Assembly: GCF_001422485.1 (NCBI RefSeq)
Contig: NZ_LMNF01000001.1
Coordinates: 193,900-257,899, forward strand
Reading direction: 5' to 3'
Length of the DNA stretch: 64,000 bases
DNA from: Agreia sp. Leaf283
GTDB taxonomy: Bacteria > Actinomycetota > Actinomycetes > Actinomycetales > Microbacteriaceae
Part shown: piece by piece, positions 51,347 to 59,923 of the stretch
How the letters are laid out: every line of letters starts with the position of its first letter
Position numbering within the stretch: position 1 is the first letter of the stretch
Made by a program: the position numbers and the translations under genes
Notes under the pieces: generated by a model
What the model saw: the letters and a program-made list of their open reading frames with translations, nothing else
Told to the model about the DNA's origin: nothing
Databases searched by the model: none

Positions 51347-51397
51347 ATGACGATATGGGACTTCTCGGATTCCACCCGATCGACCCCGCACTCCTGA
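51347..51397 (+). CDS. 16-aa possible leaderless leader ORF
   Basis: ATG at 51347 follows a -10-like TTTAAT (51333-51338) by 8 nt and encodes MTIWDFSDSTRSTPHS; the TGA (51395-51397) is one base before the GTG of the next gene, which has no ribosome site. Translation would bring ribosomes to the downstream start. Confidence 0.35.
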   Translation: MTIWDFSDSTRSTPHS

Positions 51398-51398
51398 C

Positions 51399-51983
51399 GT
51401 GACGAGAACCGCGAGCAGATCACGAATCGTATCGGCGTGGAATACGTCGATGCTGCTTCAGTGCGCCGCCTTCGGAGCGTTGACGGCGGTGCTCATCACG
51501 GCCATGAGTCCGATCACCTCGTCGATCGCCCTCGCGTCCCCCGTGGTCTACTCCCTCGTGGGATCGATCTCGTCGCTCGGCCCGCTGGTCGCCGCCCGGT
51601 GGCTGCGCGCACCGGGCTCGCTCGTGCTTACCGCACTCGTGGCCGGACTCCTGGCGATGCCCTTCACCGCGCTCGGATTCCTGATCATCCTGGCCTTGGG
51701 ACTGCCCGCGCTCGCCGCCGAACTGGTGCTGCTGGCAAGCAGCTTCTCGACCAGGCCCCGAGAGGCGTCCTGGTACGCCGCGGCGGCCACCCTCGCCCTG
51801 GTGCTCTTCGCGATCTCGCTCGTCGTGATCGACCCGGCGGTCATGTCGCCGTGGGTGGTCGTTCTCACCCTGCTCGGCCGCGTGCTGTCGATTCTGCTGC
51901 TCGCAGCCGTCGCGGTGCGCGTGGAGAAGGCGCTCACCCGCTCGGGCCTCCGTCGACGGCCCATCGGCGGGGTCGCGCCGTGA
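51399..51983 (+). CDS. membrane protein resembling an ECF-type S component
   Basis: 194 aa with five or six helices. The segment LQCAAFGALTAVLITAMSPITSSIALASPVVYSLVGSISSLGPLVAARWLRAPGSLVLTALVAGLL looks like S components of the YkoE/thiamine group, but no EcfA or EcfT gene is nearby. The C-terminus is basic. GTGA overlap with the LuxR-type regulator shows coupling. The family assignment is tentative. Confidence 0.5.
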   Translation: MTRTASRSRIVSAWNTSMLLQCAAFGALTAVLITAMSPITSSIALASPVVYSLVGSISSLGPLVAARWLRAPGSLVLTALVAGLLAMPFTALGFLIILALGLPALAAELVLLASSFSTRPREASWYAAAATLALVLFAISLVVIDPAVMSPWVVVLTLLGRVLSILLLAAVAVRVEKALTRSGLRRRPIGGVAP

Positions 51984-54535
51984 CGGTGTGGGGCGCCCCG
52001 CGACTGCCGCCGCACTTCGTCTCGAGGCCGGGACTGGTCGAGATCCTCGAGTCGCCGGTTCCGCTCGCCATCGTGCACGGGCCGGCCGGTGCGGGCAAGA
52101 CGTCGTTGCTCGCCGAGTGGGCGGCCGGCACCGCCCAGCATGGCGTCTGGGTGCAGTTCGAGACGGCCGACACGACAGGGCCCGCGGCGGTGTCGATGAT
52201 CGCCGCCGAGCTGTCGGCCGCGGGAATGATCTCGGAGCCGAACCCCCTCCAGCTGGCCGATGCCGCGATGGCGGGCGGCACCGACGAATGGTCGTTGCTG
52301 CGTCGCGGCCTTCAGGCGCTCGGTCGCGAGCTCGTTCTCGTGATCGACCGCGCCGATCTCCTGATCCCCTCCGAGCTGCACTCGCTCCTGTCGATCCTTC
52401 CCCGAGTCGAAGGCCTGCGACTCGTCCTCTCGACCAGACGCATCTCCGTCGTCGACGCGTCGACGCCCGTCGTGGGCGTCGTGCGTTCCGTCATCGGATG
52501 GAAGGAGCTCGCCTTCTCCCGCTCCGACGTGCGCGTCGCCCTCGGGGCCGGCGAGACCGACGAGCTCGTCGATGAGGTGATGCGTTTCGGCGGTTCACCC
52601 CTGCTCGCGCGAGCCCTCGCAGCGGCCGGACCGAGAACATCCGACGTGCCCGAGCGGATCGCCCGTGCCGCCGATACCTACGCGAGCTACGTCTGGGCGA
52701 ACACCGCGGCCGACGACGATTCCGGCGCGAGCGTCGAGGGATACAGATCCTTCCTCCTCGCCATCTCGATCGCCGACGCGCTCGACGGCGAGCTGGTCGA
52801 GACCCTCTCCGGATCGCCGCATGCGGCGGCGCTGCTCGATCGCGCCGAACGCGATGGGCTCGGGCTCTGGCACGGCGAAGGCGCCACCCGCACCTTCACC
52901 CTGACGCCGCTGCTGCGCGAGACTTTTTTGCAAGAACTGAAGAGCGAGAGACGCGCAGCGCTCGTGGGGCTGCGCCGGCAGGTCGCCGTGTGGTCGCGCG
53001 CGCACGGGCGCCCCTTCGAGGCCCTCGACTTCGCGGTGCGCGCCAAAGACCTCGCCTTCGCGTCGACTGTCGCTCGCGGTTCGTGGATGGTGCTGCTGCG
53101 CAACCACGGGTCGCAGGTCATCGAGGCCTTCTCCACGACGCCCCTCGTCGCACTGCGCCAGTACCCGCTGCTCTCGTTGCTTCTCGCGTTGATCTTCAAC
53201 GCACGCGCGCACCATCGGGTTCGGGCGATCGAGTTCTTCGGCCTCGCGATCGCCTCCTCGCGCATCCTGGGTTCGCGCGCCGCCCCGGCCGACCGCGCCC
53301 TGTTCCGCACGATCGAGAGCAGCTCGCTGCGAGTGCTCGGGTCGTTCGAGCCTGCACTTTCGGCAGCCGAATCGGCCTACGAGACGCTCGTGGGGCTCGA
53401 CCTCGAAGACATCGCCCGACTCGGTCGTCTGCAGCCCGCCCTCTTCAACCACGTCGGCATCAGCTTCTTCTACAACGGACGCATGGAGAAGGCCATGGCC
53501 AGCTTCCGGCGCAGCTCGTCGATCGGTGAGGCCGAGAACGTGCCGTCGGGACTCGAGGGGCTCGCCCTCGAGTCGGGGGCCGCTGCGATCACGGGAGATC
53601 TCGTGACGGCCGAGGATCGCTCGGCCGATGCGCTGCGCCGACACTGGCCCGACGGGTGGATCACCGGGTACATGGGCAGCTTCTACCAGGTCGCCGAGGC
53701 GTTCATCGCCCTCGAACACTTCGATGCCGAGAAGGCCGACGAGCATGTGCGCTCGCTCGACCGGCATCGCGCGACCATCGAGCACTGGCCGATCCTCGCG
53801 CACCTGGACGCCCTGATCGCCATGTTCAGGGGAGACCCCGATCGGGCACTGCTCGACCTCGAGCGCGAGATCGCCACCCACTCGAAGCGCTCCTCGCTCG
53901 GTCCTTTCACTGCGGCACGGCTCCGTGCCACCCGATCGCTCCTGCACCTGGCGGCGGGCGACGCCGACGCCGCCGAGAGCGCCCTCGCGGTTCAGGGTCG
54001 GCGCGCGCGGCGCGACACGGTCGCTCTCGCGCGCATCATGCTGGCGCGAGGCAATCCCGACGGCGCCCTCGAGCTGCTGGGGCAGGCCGCGCCCGGCGAC
54101 GATCAGACGCCCCGGGTCGAGGGCGAGGTGCTGGTTCTCAGGGCCGCCGCGCTCACGGCCAGCGAACGCACCGAGGCGTCGGCCGCCACGCGTCGGGCGG
54201 CGACCTTCCTGCAGCACAGCCACCAGGGACTCGCCTTCGCGCTCATCCCGGAGACGCACCAGCGTGGGATGATGCCGGGCATGCTGGCCGTGAATCCCGC
54301 CCTCGCGTCCGCACCGTCGCTCGTGCCGGTCGCCGAGACCCGCGTGTCGCTGACCGCCCGGGAGGAGGCTGTCGCCGAACAGCTGGCGCGCTTCGCCTCG
54401 GTCTCGGACATCGCGACGGCCTTGACCGTGTCGCCGAACACGGTCAAGAGCCAGCTCAGATCGCTCTACCGCAAGCTCGGCGTCTCGAATCGCGCAGACG
54501 CGATCGCCGTGCTGAGCCAGCGCCGCGCGCCCTGA
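51980..54535 (+). CDS. large ATP-binding LuxR (LAL/MalT-like) transcriptional regulator
   Basis: 851 aa from the GTG at 51980 overlapping the previous stop. STAND-type ATPase domain at the N-terminus with Walker A HGPAGAGKTSLLAEW (Lys40) and LVLVIDRADLL as Walker B-like segment. A long helical, TPR-like middle follows, and a C-terminal LuxR HTH (LTAREEAVAEQLARFASVSDIATALTVSPNTVKSQLRSLYRKLGVSNRADAI). Such regulators switch on transport or secondary-metabolic genes after ligand and ATP binding. The coupled membrane protein may be its target or sensor partner. Confidence 0.92.
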   Translation: MTVWGAPRLPPHFVSRPGLVEILESPVPLAIVHGPAGAGKTSLLAEWAAGTAQHGVWVQFETADTTGPAAVSMIAAELSAAGMISEPNPLQLADAAMAGGTDEWSLLRRGLQALGRELVLVIDRADLLIPSELHSLLSILPRVEGLRLVLSTRRISVVDASTPVVGVVRSVIGWKELAFSRSDVRVALGAGETDELVDEVMRFGGSPLLARALAAAGPRTSDVPERIARAADTYASYVWANTAADDDSGASVEGYRSFLLAISIADALDGELVETLSGSPHAAALLDRAERDGLGLWHGEGATRTFTLTPLLRETFLQELKSERRAALVGLRRQVAVWSRAHGRPFEALDFAVRAKDLAFASTVARGSWMVLLRNHGSQVIEAFSTTPLVALRQYPLLSLLLALIFNARAHHRVRAIEFFGLAIASSRILGSRAAPADRALFRTIESSSLRVLGSFEPALSAAESAYETLVGLDLEDIARLGRLQPALFNHVGISFFYNGRMEKAMASFRRSSSIGEAENVPSGLEGLALESGAAAITGDLVTAEDRSADALRRHWPDGWITGYMGSFYQVAEAFIALEHFDAEKADEHVRSLDRHRATIEHWPILAHLDALIAMFRGDPDRALLDLEREIATHSKRSSLGPFTAARLRATRSLLHLAAGDADAAESALAVQGRRARRDTVALARIMLARGNPDGALELLGQAAPGDDQTPRVEGEVLVLRAAALTASERTEASAATRRAATFLQHSHQGLAFALIPETHQRGMMPGMLAVNPALASAPSLVPVAETRVSLTAREEAVAEQLARFASVSDIATALTVSPNTVKSQLRSLYRKLGVSNRADAIAVLSQRRAP

Positions 54536-54550
54536 GAGTGCGCGTCGGGC

Positions 54551-55402
54551 CTACGAGACGGGCACGACGAGCCCGCCCCAGGTCTCGTCGATGTAGTCCT
54601 TCGTCTCCTGCGAGGTCAGCAGCTCGTAGAGCTTCGCCACCCGCGGGTCGTCCTTCAGCTTGTCGCTGGTGGCCAGCACGTTGAAGTACGGGCTGTCGCT
54701 GCCCTCGATGAGGATGGCCTGCTTGGCGGTGAGACCGGCGGGAAGTGCGAAGGAGATCGTGACGAAGGCCGTGTCGACATCGGCGACCGCCTGGGCGAGG
54801 GTGGCGTTCTCGATCTCGACGAACTCGTAGTCGTGGGGGTTCTCGGTGATGTCGGCGAGCACGGTGGGCTCATCGGTGACCTCGATCAGGCCCTCGGCGG
54901 CCAGGATCTTGAGGGCGCGGCCCTCGTTCGTCGGGTCGTTGGGGATGGCGATCTTGGCGCCGTCCTTCAGGTCGTCGAGACTGGTGACCTTGTCGCTGTA
55001 GAACGCCGCACTGGGCAGGTAGACCTCGCCCGCGCTGACCAGCGTGCCGCCGGCCTGATCGTTGTACGTGTCGAGGAAGGTGCTGTTCTGAAAGAGGTTC
55101 GCGTCGATCGAGCCGTCGCTCAGCGCCGTGTTGGGCGTGTTGTAGTCGGTGAACTCGGTGAACTCGATCGTGAGGCCGGCGTCGGCGGCCAGGTTGTCGG
55201 AGACGAACTTCAGGATGTCGCCGGCGGGCGTCGCGAGCGCGCCCACCTTGATCGTGCCCAAATCGCCGGAGCCCGACCCGGAGCCGGCGTCGGAGGACGA
55301 ATCGGAGGACGAATCGGAGGTGGTCGAGCACGCGGCGAGCGCGGTCAGGGACAGTGCGGCCGTTGCGACGGCGGCGACGATGCGGATGCTGTTCTTCATC
55401 AT
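54551..55402 (-). CDS. metQ: methionine-binding lipoprotein MetQ/NlpA
   Basis: 283 aa. Lipobox LAACS (Cys25), then a Ser/Asp/Gly-rich linker of about 20 residues. Conserved MetQ parts: IKVGALATPAGDILKFV, DYNTPNTALSDGSIDANLFQNSTFLDTYN, IAIPNDPTNEGRALKIL. Delivers methionine (D or L) to MetI-MetN. Last gene of metN-metI-metQ; 42 bp after metI with GAAAGG before the ATG. Confidence 0.94.
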   Translation of the reverse strand: MMKNSIRIVAAVATAALSLTALAACSTTSDSSSDSSSDAGSGSGSGDLGTIKVGALATPAGDILKFVSDNLAADAGLTIEFTEFTDYNTPNTALSDGSIDANLFQNSTFLDTYNDQAGGTLVSAGEVYLPSAAFYSDKVTSLDDLKDGAKIAIPNDPTNEGRALKILAAEGLIEVTDEPTVLADITENPHDYEFVEIENATLAQAVADVDTAFVTISFALPAGLTAKQAILIEGSDSPYFNVLATSDKLKDDPRVAKLYELLTSQETKDYIDETWGGLVVPVS

Positions 55403-55444
55403 GGTGCCTTTCGGATCGAGGTGCAGGGGGTAGGAGTGGGGGTG

Positions 55445-56152
55445 TCAGGAGTTCTGGCGCTGGAGGCGTCGCGCGCCCCACGCCGCGAGGGCGGCGAGGG
55501 CCTGCACGATCAGATAGATGACGATGATGACCGCGACCATGTGGATGGTGCTGTAGCGCTGGTAGCCGTAGCGGAATGCCACGTCGCCGAGTCCACCGCC
55601 GGCCACGGTGCCGACCATGGCCGAGAAGTTGATGATCGAGGTGACCGTCGTGGCGAGCCCGAGGAGGATGCTGGGCAGCGCCTCGGGCACCAGCACCTTG
55701 CGCACGATCTGCCACGACGTCGCGCCCAGGGAGTCGGCCGCCTCGGACAACCCGGGCTCGACCTCCTTGATCGCGATCTCGACCATGCGGGCGAAGAACG
55801 GGATGGCCACCAGCGACAACGGCACGATCGCCGCTGTCGAACCGATGAACGTGCCGACGATGAGGCGGGTGAACGGGATGACCGCGATCATCAGGATGAT
55901 GAACGGCACGCTGCGGCCGAGGTTGACGACGAAGTCGAGAATCCGGTTGATGACGACGCCTGCGCGGCGCGAGCCGAAGGGCGCCGAGAAGAGGCCGCCC
56001 TTCTCCGTGCCGACCAGCAGGATTCCGAGGGGCAGGCCCACGATGATCGTCACGAGCAGCGCGACCCCGACCATGTAGAGGGTCTGGCCGGTGCCGATCA
56101 GGAGCACCTGGAACAGGTCTGACCAGAATCCGGGAGCGGAGGGATCGATCAT
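55445..56152 (-). CDS. metI: methionine ABC transporter permease MetI
   Basis: 235 aa with five helices and the EAA-type loop IAIKEVEPGLSEAADSLGATSWQIVRKVLVPEALPSILLGLATT, the ATPase contact. ATGA overlap with metN. Confidence 0.95.
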   Translation of the reverse strand: MIDPSAPGFWSDLFQVLLIGTGQTLYMVGVALLVTIIVGLPLGILLVGTEKGGLFSAPFGSRRAGVVINRILDFVVNLGRSVPFIILMIAVIPFTRLIVGTFIGSTAAIVPLSLVAIPFFARMVEIAIKEVEPGLSEAADSLGATSWQIVRKVLVPEALPSILLGLATTVTSIINFSAMVGTVAGGGLGDVAFRYGYQRYSTIHMVAVIIVIYLIVQALAALAAWGARRLQRQNS

Positions 56153-57144
56153 GCGTCCGCACCTCCGACGACCTCGACGAGAAGGCCCTGGCCGCGCAGG
56201 TCGGCGAGCGCCCTGTCGATGTCGTCGCGCGCGCCGGGGAGGGCGAGCCGCGTGCGCCCGGCCTGGTTGCCGCCGATGGTCTCGACGGCGGCGCCGAGGA
56301 TGCTGACGTCGAGTCCGTGCACCCGTGCCAGCTGGGCGATCACCGGCCGGTCGGCCAGGCCGCCGCTGAAGGTGATGTCGACGACGGTGTGGCCGGCGGG
56401 CGTGTGCACCTCGCCGAGCGGGAACAGGTCGCGGGCGAGACGCGAACCAGGAGTGCGGATGAGGTCGACGAGGTTGCCGGTCTCTGTGACCCGGCCGCCC
56501 TCGAGAAGCGCGGCCGAGTCGCAGATCGTCTTGACGACATCCATCTCGTGGGTGATGAGCAGCACGGTGAGTCCGAGCTCGGAGTTGATCGTCTTGAGCA
56601 GCGCGAGAATCGATCGGGTCGTCTCGGGGTCGAGGGCGCTCGTCGCCTCGTCGCTGAGCAGCACCGACGGTTTCGCCGCGAGCGCCCGGGCGATGCCGAC
56701 GCGCTGCTTCTGGCCGCCCGAGAGCTGGCCCGGGTAAACGCAGGCCTTGCTCGACAGGCCGACGAGGTCGAGGATCTCCGCCGCCCGGCGGCGACGCTCG
56801 CGCACATCGACGCCCACGATCTCGAGGGCGAGCTCGACGTTGCCCTGCACGGTGCGGCTGGTGAGCAGGTTGAAGTGCTGGAAGATCATGCCGATGCCTC
56901 GACGTGCACTGCGCAGCTCAGCGGCGCCGAGGCTCGTCAGAACGCGTCCGTCGACCTCGATGCTTCCCGAGTCGGGGCGCTCGAGCAGGTTGACGGTGCG
57001 GATGAGCGTGCTCTTGCCCGCCCCGCTCTGGCCGGCGACACCGAAGATCTCACCCCGCTCGACCGCGAGGCTTACGTTGTCGAGCGCGGTGACCCGGCGG
57101 TCTGCGCGGCCGAACGTCTTGGTGACGTCGGTGATGGCGATCAT
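56149..57144 (-). CDS. metN: methionine ABC transporter ATPase MetN
   Basis: 331 aa from the ATG at 57144. GQSGAGKSTLIRTVNLLERP (Walker A), YPGQLSGGQKQRVGIARALA (signature), VLLSDEATSALDPETT (Walker B). The C-terminal NIL domain, which senses methionine and inhibits transport, covers about residues 250-331 (VVDITFSGGLADRPVIAQLARVHGLDVSILGAAVETIGG). GGGGAA precedes the start. No SAM riboswitch recognised in the 101-bp upstream gap. Confidence 0.95.
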   Translation of the reverse strand: MIAITDVTKTFGRADRRVTALDNVSLAVERGEIFGVAGQSGAGKSTLIRTVNLLERPDSGSIEVDGRVLTSLGAAELRSARRGIGMIFQHFNLLTSRTVQGNVELALEIVGVDVRERRRRAAEILDLVGLSSKACVYPGQLSGGQKQRVGIARALAAKPSVLLSDEATSALDPETTRSILALLKTINSELGLTVLLITHEMDVVKTICDSAALLEGGRVTETGNLVDLIRTPGSRLARDLFPLGEVHTPAGHTVVDITFSGGLADRPVIAQLARVHGLDVSILGAAVETIGGNQAGRTRLALPGARDDIDRALADLRGQGLLVEVVGGADA

Positions 57145-57245
57145 GGGGTTCCCCGGGCTCGGTGGTGCAGACGACATTGCACAGCACCGCGCAACTTCAG
57201 GTGCTCCCCAGTGTGGCCGAGCCCGAACCGGCCGACCAATTCGTG

Positions 57246-57707
57246 TTACCGAATGTGAACGGCGCGCTTCCAGGCGACCTCGCGGTCGAGCTGCCCGGTC
57301 TGCCGGAAGAGCGCGACCTGGGCCGTCTCGCCGAGAGCCGCGGCCAACGACGCGGTCGACACGCGCTCGAAGCCGAGCTTCTGCCAGAACGGGCCGGAGC
57401 GCCGACTGAACAGCCAGGCGCGCTCGACGCCCGCGGCGCGTGCCGCATCGAGGGCGAACCGCGCCAACTCGCTTCCGAGTCCGCACGATCGAACGGCCGA
57501 CGCGACGGCCACGCTGCGGATCAGGGCGTCCGGCGCCGAGGGCGACCGCTCGAAGCCGGTGCTGCCGACGATCTCGCCCCGCTCCCCCCGCACGATCCAG
57601 TAACGCGCGCCCCGCGCATCCAGCCCGGCCGTCGTGAGGTCGGCCTCCGCCAGAAAGTCGTGCAGTTCCGCCGTGTCGAGCGGGTCGACGGGCATTGGAC
57701 GGATCAC
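57246..57707 (-). CDS. GNAT acetyltransferase of the ArsN2-like group
   Basis: 153 aa from the GTG at 57707, supported by a TACGCT box 7 nt upstream. AELHDFLAEADLTTAGLDARGARYWIVRGERGEIVGSTGFE resembles ArsN2-type GNATs, with the acetyl-CoA loop VAVASAVRSCGLGSELARFALDAAR and FSRRSGPFWQKLGFERV. No arsenic genes lie nearby, so a role in arsenic detoxification is only a family association. Confidence 0.8.
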   Translation of the reverse strand: MIRPMPVDPLDTAELHDFLAEADLTTAGLDARGARYWIVRGERGEIVGSTGFERSPSAPDALIRSVAVASAVRSCGLGSELARFALDAARAAGVERAWLFSRRSGPFWQKLGFERVSTASLAAALGETAQVALFRQTGQLDREVAWKRAVHIR

Positions 57708-57714
57708 CTGACCG

Positions 57715-57720
57715 AGCGTA
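57715..57720 (-). promoter_or_regulatory. -10 box TACGCT for the GNAT gene
   Basis: Minus-strand TACGCT, 7 nt before the GTG at 57707; it decides this start over the upstream ones. Confidence 0.5.
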
Positions 57721-57737
57721 GCAATCGAAGGGATTCG

Positions 57738-57767
57738 TTGACAGGTGACCATATAGTCACCTATTTT
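57738..57767 (+). promoter_or_regulatory. promoter and ArsR-type operator of the ArsR-SRPBCC gene
   Basis: TTGACA (57738-57743) and TATTTT (57762-57767) are 18 bp apart. Between and over them lies the palindrome AGGTGAC-CATATA-GTCACCT (57743-57762). The -10 ends 7 nt before the ATG, so the mRNA should be leaderless and binding of the product would block its own promoter. Confidence 0.8.
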
Positions 57768-57774
57768 TGACGAC

Positions 57775-58527
57775 ATGGACGAGGTGTTCCGGGCTCTGGC
57801 AGACCCCACGCGGCGGGCGATCCTCGACGCGCTTTTCATCGAAGACGGTCAGACCCTGGGCGCACTCGAGGCGCGGTTCGACATGAGCCGCTTCGGCGTG
57901 ATGAAACACCTGGGAATCCTCGAGGAGGCCCGGCTCGTGATCGCTCGACGACGAGGCCGCGAGAAGCTGCACTTCCTCAATCCCGTGCCCATCCGGCTCG
58001 TACACGACCGGTGGACGAGCAAGTACGCGGAACCCTGGACGGCCGCCCTCAGCGACCTCAAGACAGAACTGGAGAGAACCATGGAGAAGGTATTCGAGAT
58101 CTACATCCGCACGACGCCGGAGCGCCTGTGGCAGGCGATCACCGACCCCGAGATGCGCAGCGTGTACAGCTTCGGCAACCGCATCGAGTCGGACTTCACC
58201 GAGGGGTCGAGCTACACGCAGACCAATCCCAAGGCGAACGCGCCGCTCGGCGACGGGGTGAACCTCGTGGTCGATCCGCCTCGCAAGCTGGTGCAGTCGA
58301 TGGTGGCCAGGTGGAGCGACGAGGTCGCGTCCGAGGGCACCACCCGCATCACGTGGGAGATCGAGCAGGTCGGAGACTCGTGCCGACTCGTCGTGACCCA
58401 CGACGAACTGCGCGAGGGCGCGAACGAAGAGTTGTACGGCGGCTGGCCGATGATCCTCTCCGGCCTCAAGACGCTTCTCGAGACCGGCGAGAAGCTCACG
58501 ACGCCGGGCTCGCTGATGTACACCTAG
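57775..58527 (+). CDS. ArsR-type HTH fused to an SRPBCC (AHSA1) domain
   Basis: 250 aa. Residues 1-95 are an ArsR winged helix (FRALADPTRRAILDALFIEDGQTLGALEARFDMSRFGVMKHLGILEEARLVIARRRGREKLHFLN). Residues about 102-245 form an AHSA1 domain (MEKVFEIYIRTTPERLWQAITDPEMRSVYSFG...WPMILSGLKTLLETGE). In other bacteria these parts are often separate genes in one operon. The fusion suggests a ligand-sensing repressor that acts on its own promoter palindrome. No clear ribosome site, consistent with leaderless translation. Confidence 0.92.
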   Translation: MDEVFRALADPTRRAILDALFIEDGQTLGALEARFDMSRFGVMKHLGILEEARLVIARRRGREKLHFLNPVPIRLVHDRWTSKYAEPWTAALSDLKTELERTMEKVFEIYIRTTPERLWQAITDPEMRSVYSFGNRIESDFTEGSSYTQTNPKANAPLGDGVNLVVDPPRKLVQSMVARWSDEVASEGTTRITWEIEQVGDSCRLVVTHDELREGANEELYGGWPMILSGLKTLLETGEKLTTPGSLMYT

Positions 58528-58529
58528 AT

Positions 58530-58593
58530 CCGTTCCCTGAGCCTGTCGAAGGGTACGTCCGCTGAGATTCCCTTCGACAGGCTCAGGGAACGG
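58530..58593. repeat. dispersed palindrome: perfect 24-bp inverted repeat between convergent genes
   Basis: Arms 58530-58553 and 58570-58593 are exact reverse complements with a 16-nt loop. Core CCCTGAGCCTGTCGAAGGG is shared with 11358 and 29761. The right arm contains the stop codon of the metY-like gene (minus strand GTT CCC TGA). The left arm begins 2 nt after the ArsR-SRPBCC stop. A bidirectional terminator function is likely. Confidence 0.9.
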
Positions 58594-59923
58594 CGACGCG
58601 GGCGAGCGCCTGGTCGAGGTCGGCGATCAGATCGTTCACGTCTTCGATGCCGATCGACAGCCTGATGAGCCCGGGGGTGATCCCGAGCCTCTGCCGCAGC
58701 TCCTCGGTGAACGAGATGTGCGTCGTGGTGGCGGGATGCAGCGCCATCGACCTCACGTCGCCGATGTTCGTCATGCGGGAGATCACCCGCAGACCGTCGA
58801 GAAAGCTCCGCGCCCCGGCTGCTCCCCCGCGCACGGTCACGGCGAAGACCGACCCGGTGCGGCCGCCGTACAGGCGCTGCGCCAGCTCGTACGCCGGATT
58901 GGATTCCAGCCCGGCGAAGTCGACGCTCTCGACCTTCGGGTGCTGCTCGAGCCAGCGGGCGATCGTGACCGAACTGTCGAGGTGCCGTTCCATGCGCAGA
59001 GACAGGGTCTCGATTCCCTGGTGCAGCAGGAACGAGTTGAAGGGCGACAGCGCCGGCCCGATGTCGTTGACCACGGCCTCGCGGGCGAGCCGCGCGTAGC
59101 CGGTGCGGCCGTAGCGCTCGAGCAGCGATCTGCCACCGGATGTCTGGGGTTCGGTCAGCAGCGGATAGCGCCTCTCCGAGGCGGCCCAGTCGAACGTGCC
59201 TCCATCGACGATCGCCCCGGAGAGCCCCGCGCCATGGCCGGAGAGGAACTTCGTCGACGAGTGCACCACGACGGCGGCGCCGTGCTCGATCGGGCGGATC
59301 ACGTAGGGCGACGCGATGGTGTTGTCGACCACGAGCGGGATGCCGTGCCGGGCGGCCACGCGGGCGACCTGGTCGATGTCGACGATGTCGTTCTTGGGAT
59401 TGGGGATGGTCTCGGTGAAGATCGCCTTCGTGTTCGGCTGGATGACGCGATCCCACTCGTCGTCGTCGGCCGTGTTCCACACGTAGTCGACGGAGACGCC
59501 GAAGCGGGCGAAGCTGCGACCGAAGAGCACCCGCGTTCCGCTGTAGATGCTGGCGGTCGACACGATGCGCTCGCCGTTCTCCGCGAGCGCGAGCAGGGCT
59601 GCGGTGATCGCGGCCTGCCCCGACGAGACGACGATGGCCTCCGAGCCGCCTTCCAGCGAGGCGATGCGCTTCTCGGCCACGGCTCCCGAGGGGTTGCGCT
59701 GCCGGGAGTAGATGAGCCCGTCGGCGTCTCCGGAGAACCGGTCTCGGGCATCGTCGAAGGAGTCGAAGCGGTAGCCGGCGGTCATCGCGATGGGCGAGAC
59801 GCGGGCTCCGGCGTTGAGGTCGTCGTACTCGCCGGCGTGCACCTGGCGCGTGTCGAAGGCGTAGCCCTGCCAGTCGTATTCGGGCGGGGCGATGTCGGTC
59901 GAGGGCGGGGTGGCATCGGTCAC
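58583..59923 (-). CDS. O-acetylhomoserine aminocarboxypropyltransferase/cysteine synthase-like PLP enzyme
   Basis: 446 aa from the GTG at 59923. Cys/Met-metabolism PLP family: YSRQRNPSGAVAEKRIASLEGG, VSSGQAAITAALLALA, and the PLP Lys225 in HSSTKFLSGHG. Closest to MetY-type O-acetylhomoserine sulfhydrylases, which build homocysteine directly from sulfide. GTGA overlap with the PatB-like gene. The last codons Val-Pro-stop come from the dispersed repeat. Confidence 0.9.
   Translation of the reverse strand: MTDATPPSTDIAPPEYDWQGYAFDTRQVHAGEYDDLNAGARVSPIAMTAGYRFDSFDDARDRFSGDADGLIYSRQRNPSGAVAEKRIASLEGGSEAIVVSSGQAAITAALLALAENGERIVSTASIYSGTRVLFGRSFARFGVSVDYVWNTADDDEWDRVIQPNTKAIFTETIPNPKNDIVDIDQVARVAARHGIPLVVDNTIASPYVIRPIEHGAAVVVHSSTKFLSGHGAGLSGAIVDGGTFDWAASERRYPLLTEPQTSGGRSLLERYGRTGYARLAREAVVNDIGPALSPFNSFLLHQGIETLSLRMERHLDSSVTIARWLEQHPKVESVDFAGLESNPAYELAQRLYGGRTGSVFAVTVRGGAAGARSFLDGLRVISRMTNIGDVRSMALHPATTTHISFTEELRQRLGITPGLIRLSIGIEDVNDLIADLDQALARVAVP

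Noticed and set aside
57145-57245. Possible SAM riboswitch before metNIQ
   Set aside because: The gap is short and shows none of the conserved cores of SAM-I, SAM-II or SAM-IV that I know.
57246-57707. Arsenic resistance locus (ArsN2-like GNAT beside an ArsR-type gene)
   Set aside because: There is no arsB, arsC or arsenite pump, and the ArsR domain is fused to SRPBCC, so the arsenic link is name-based only.
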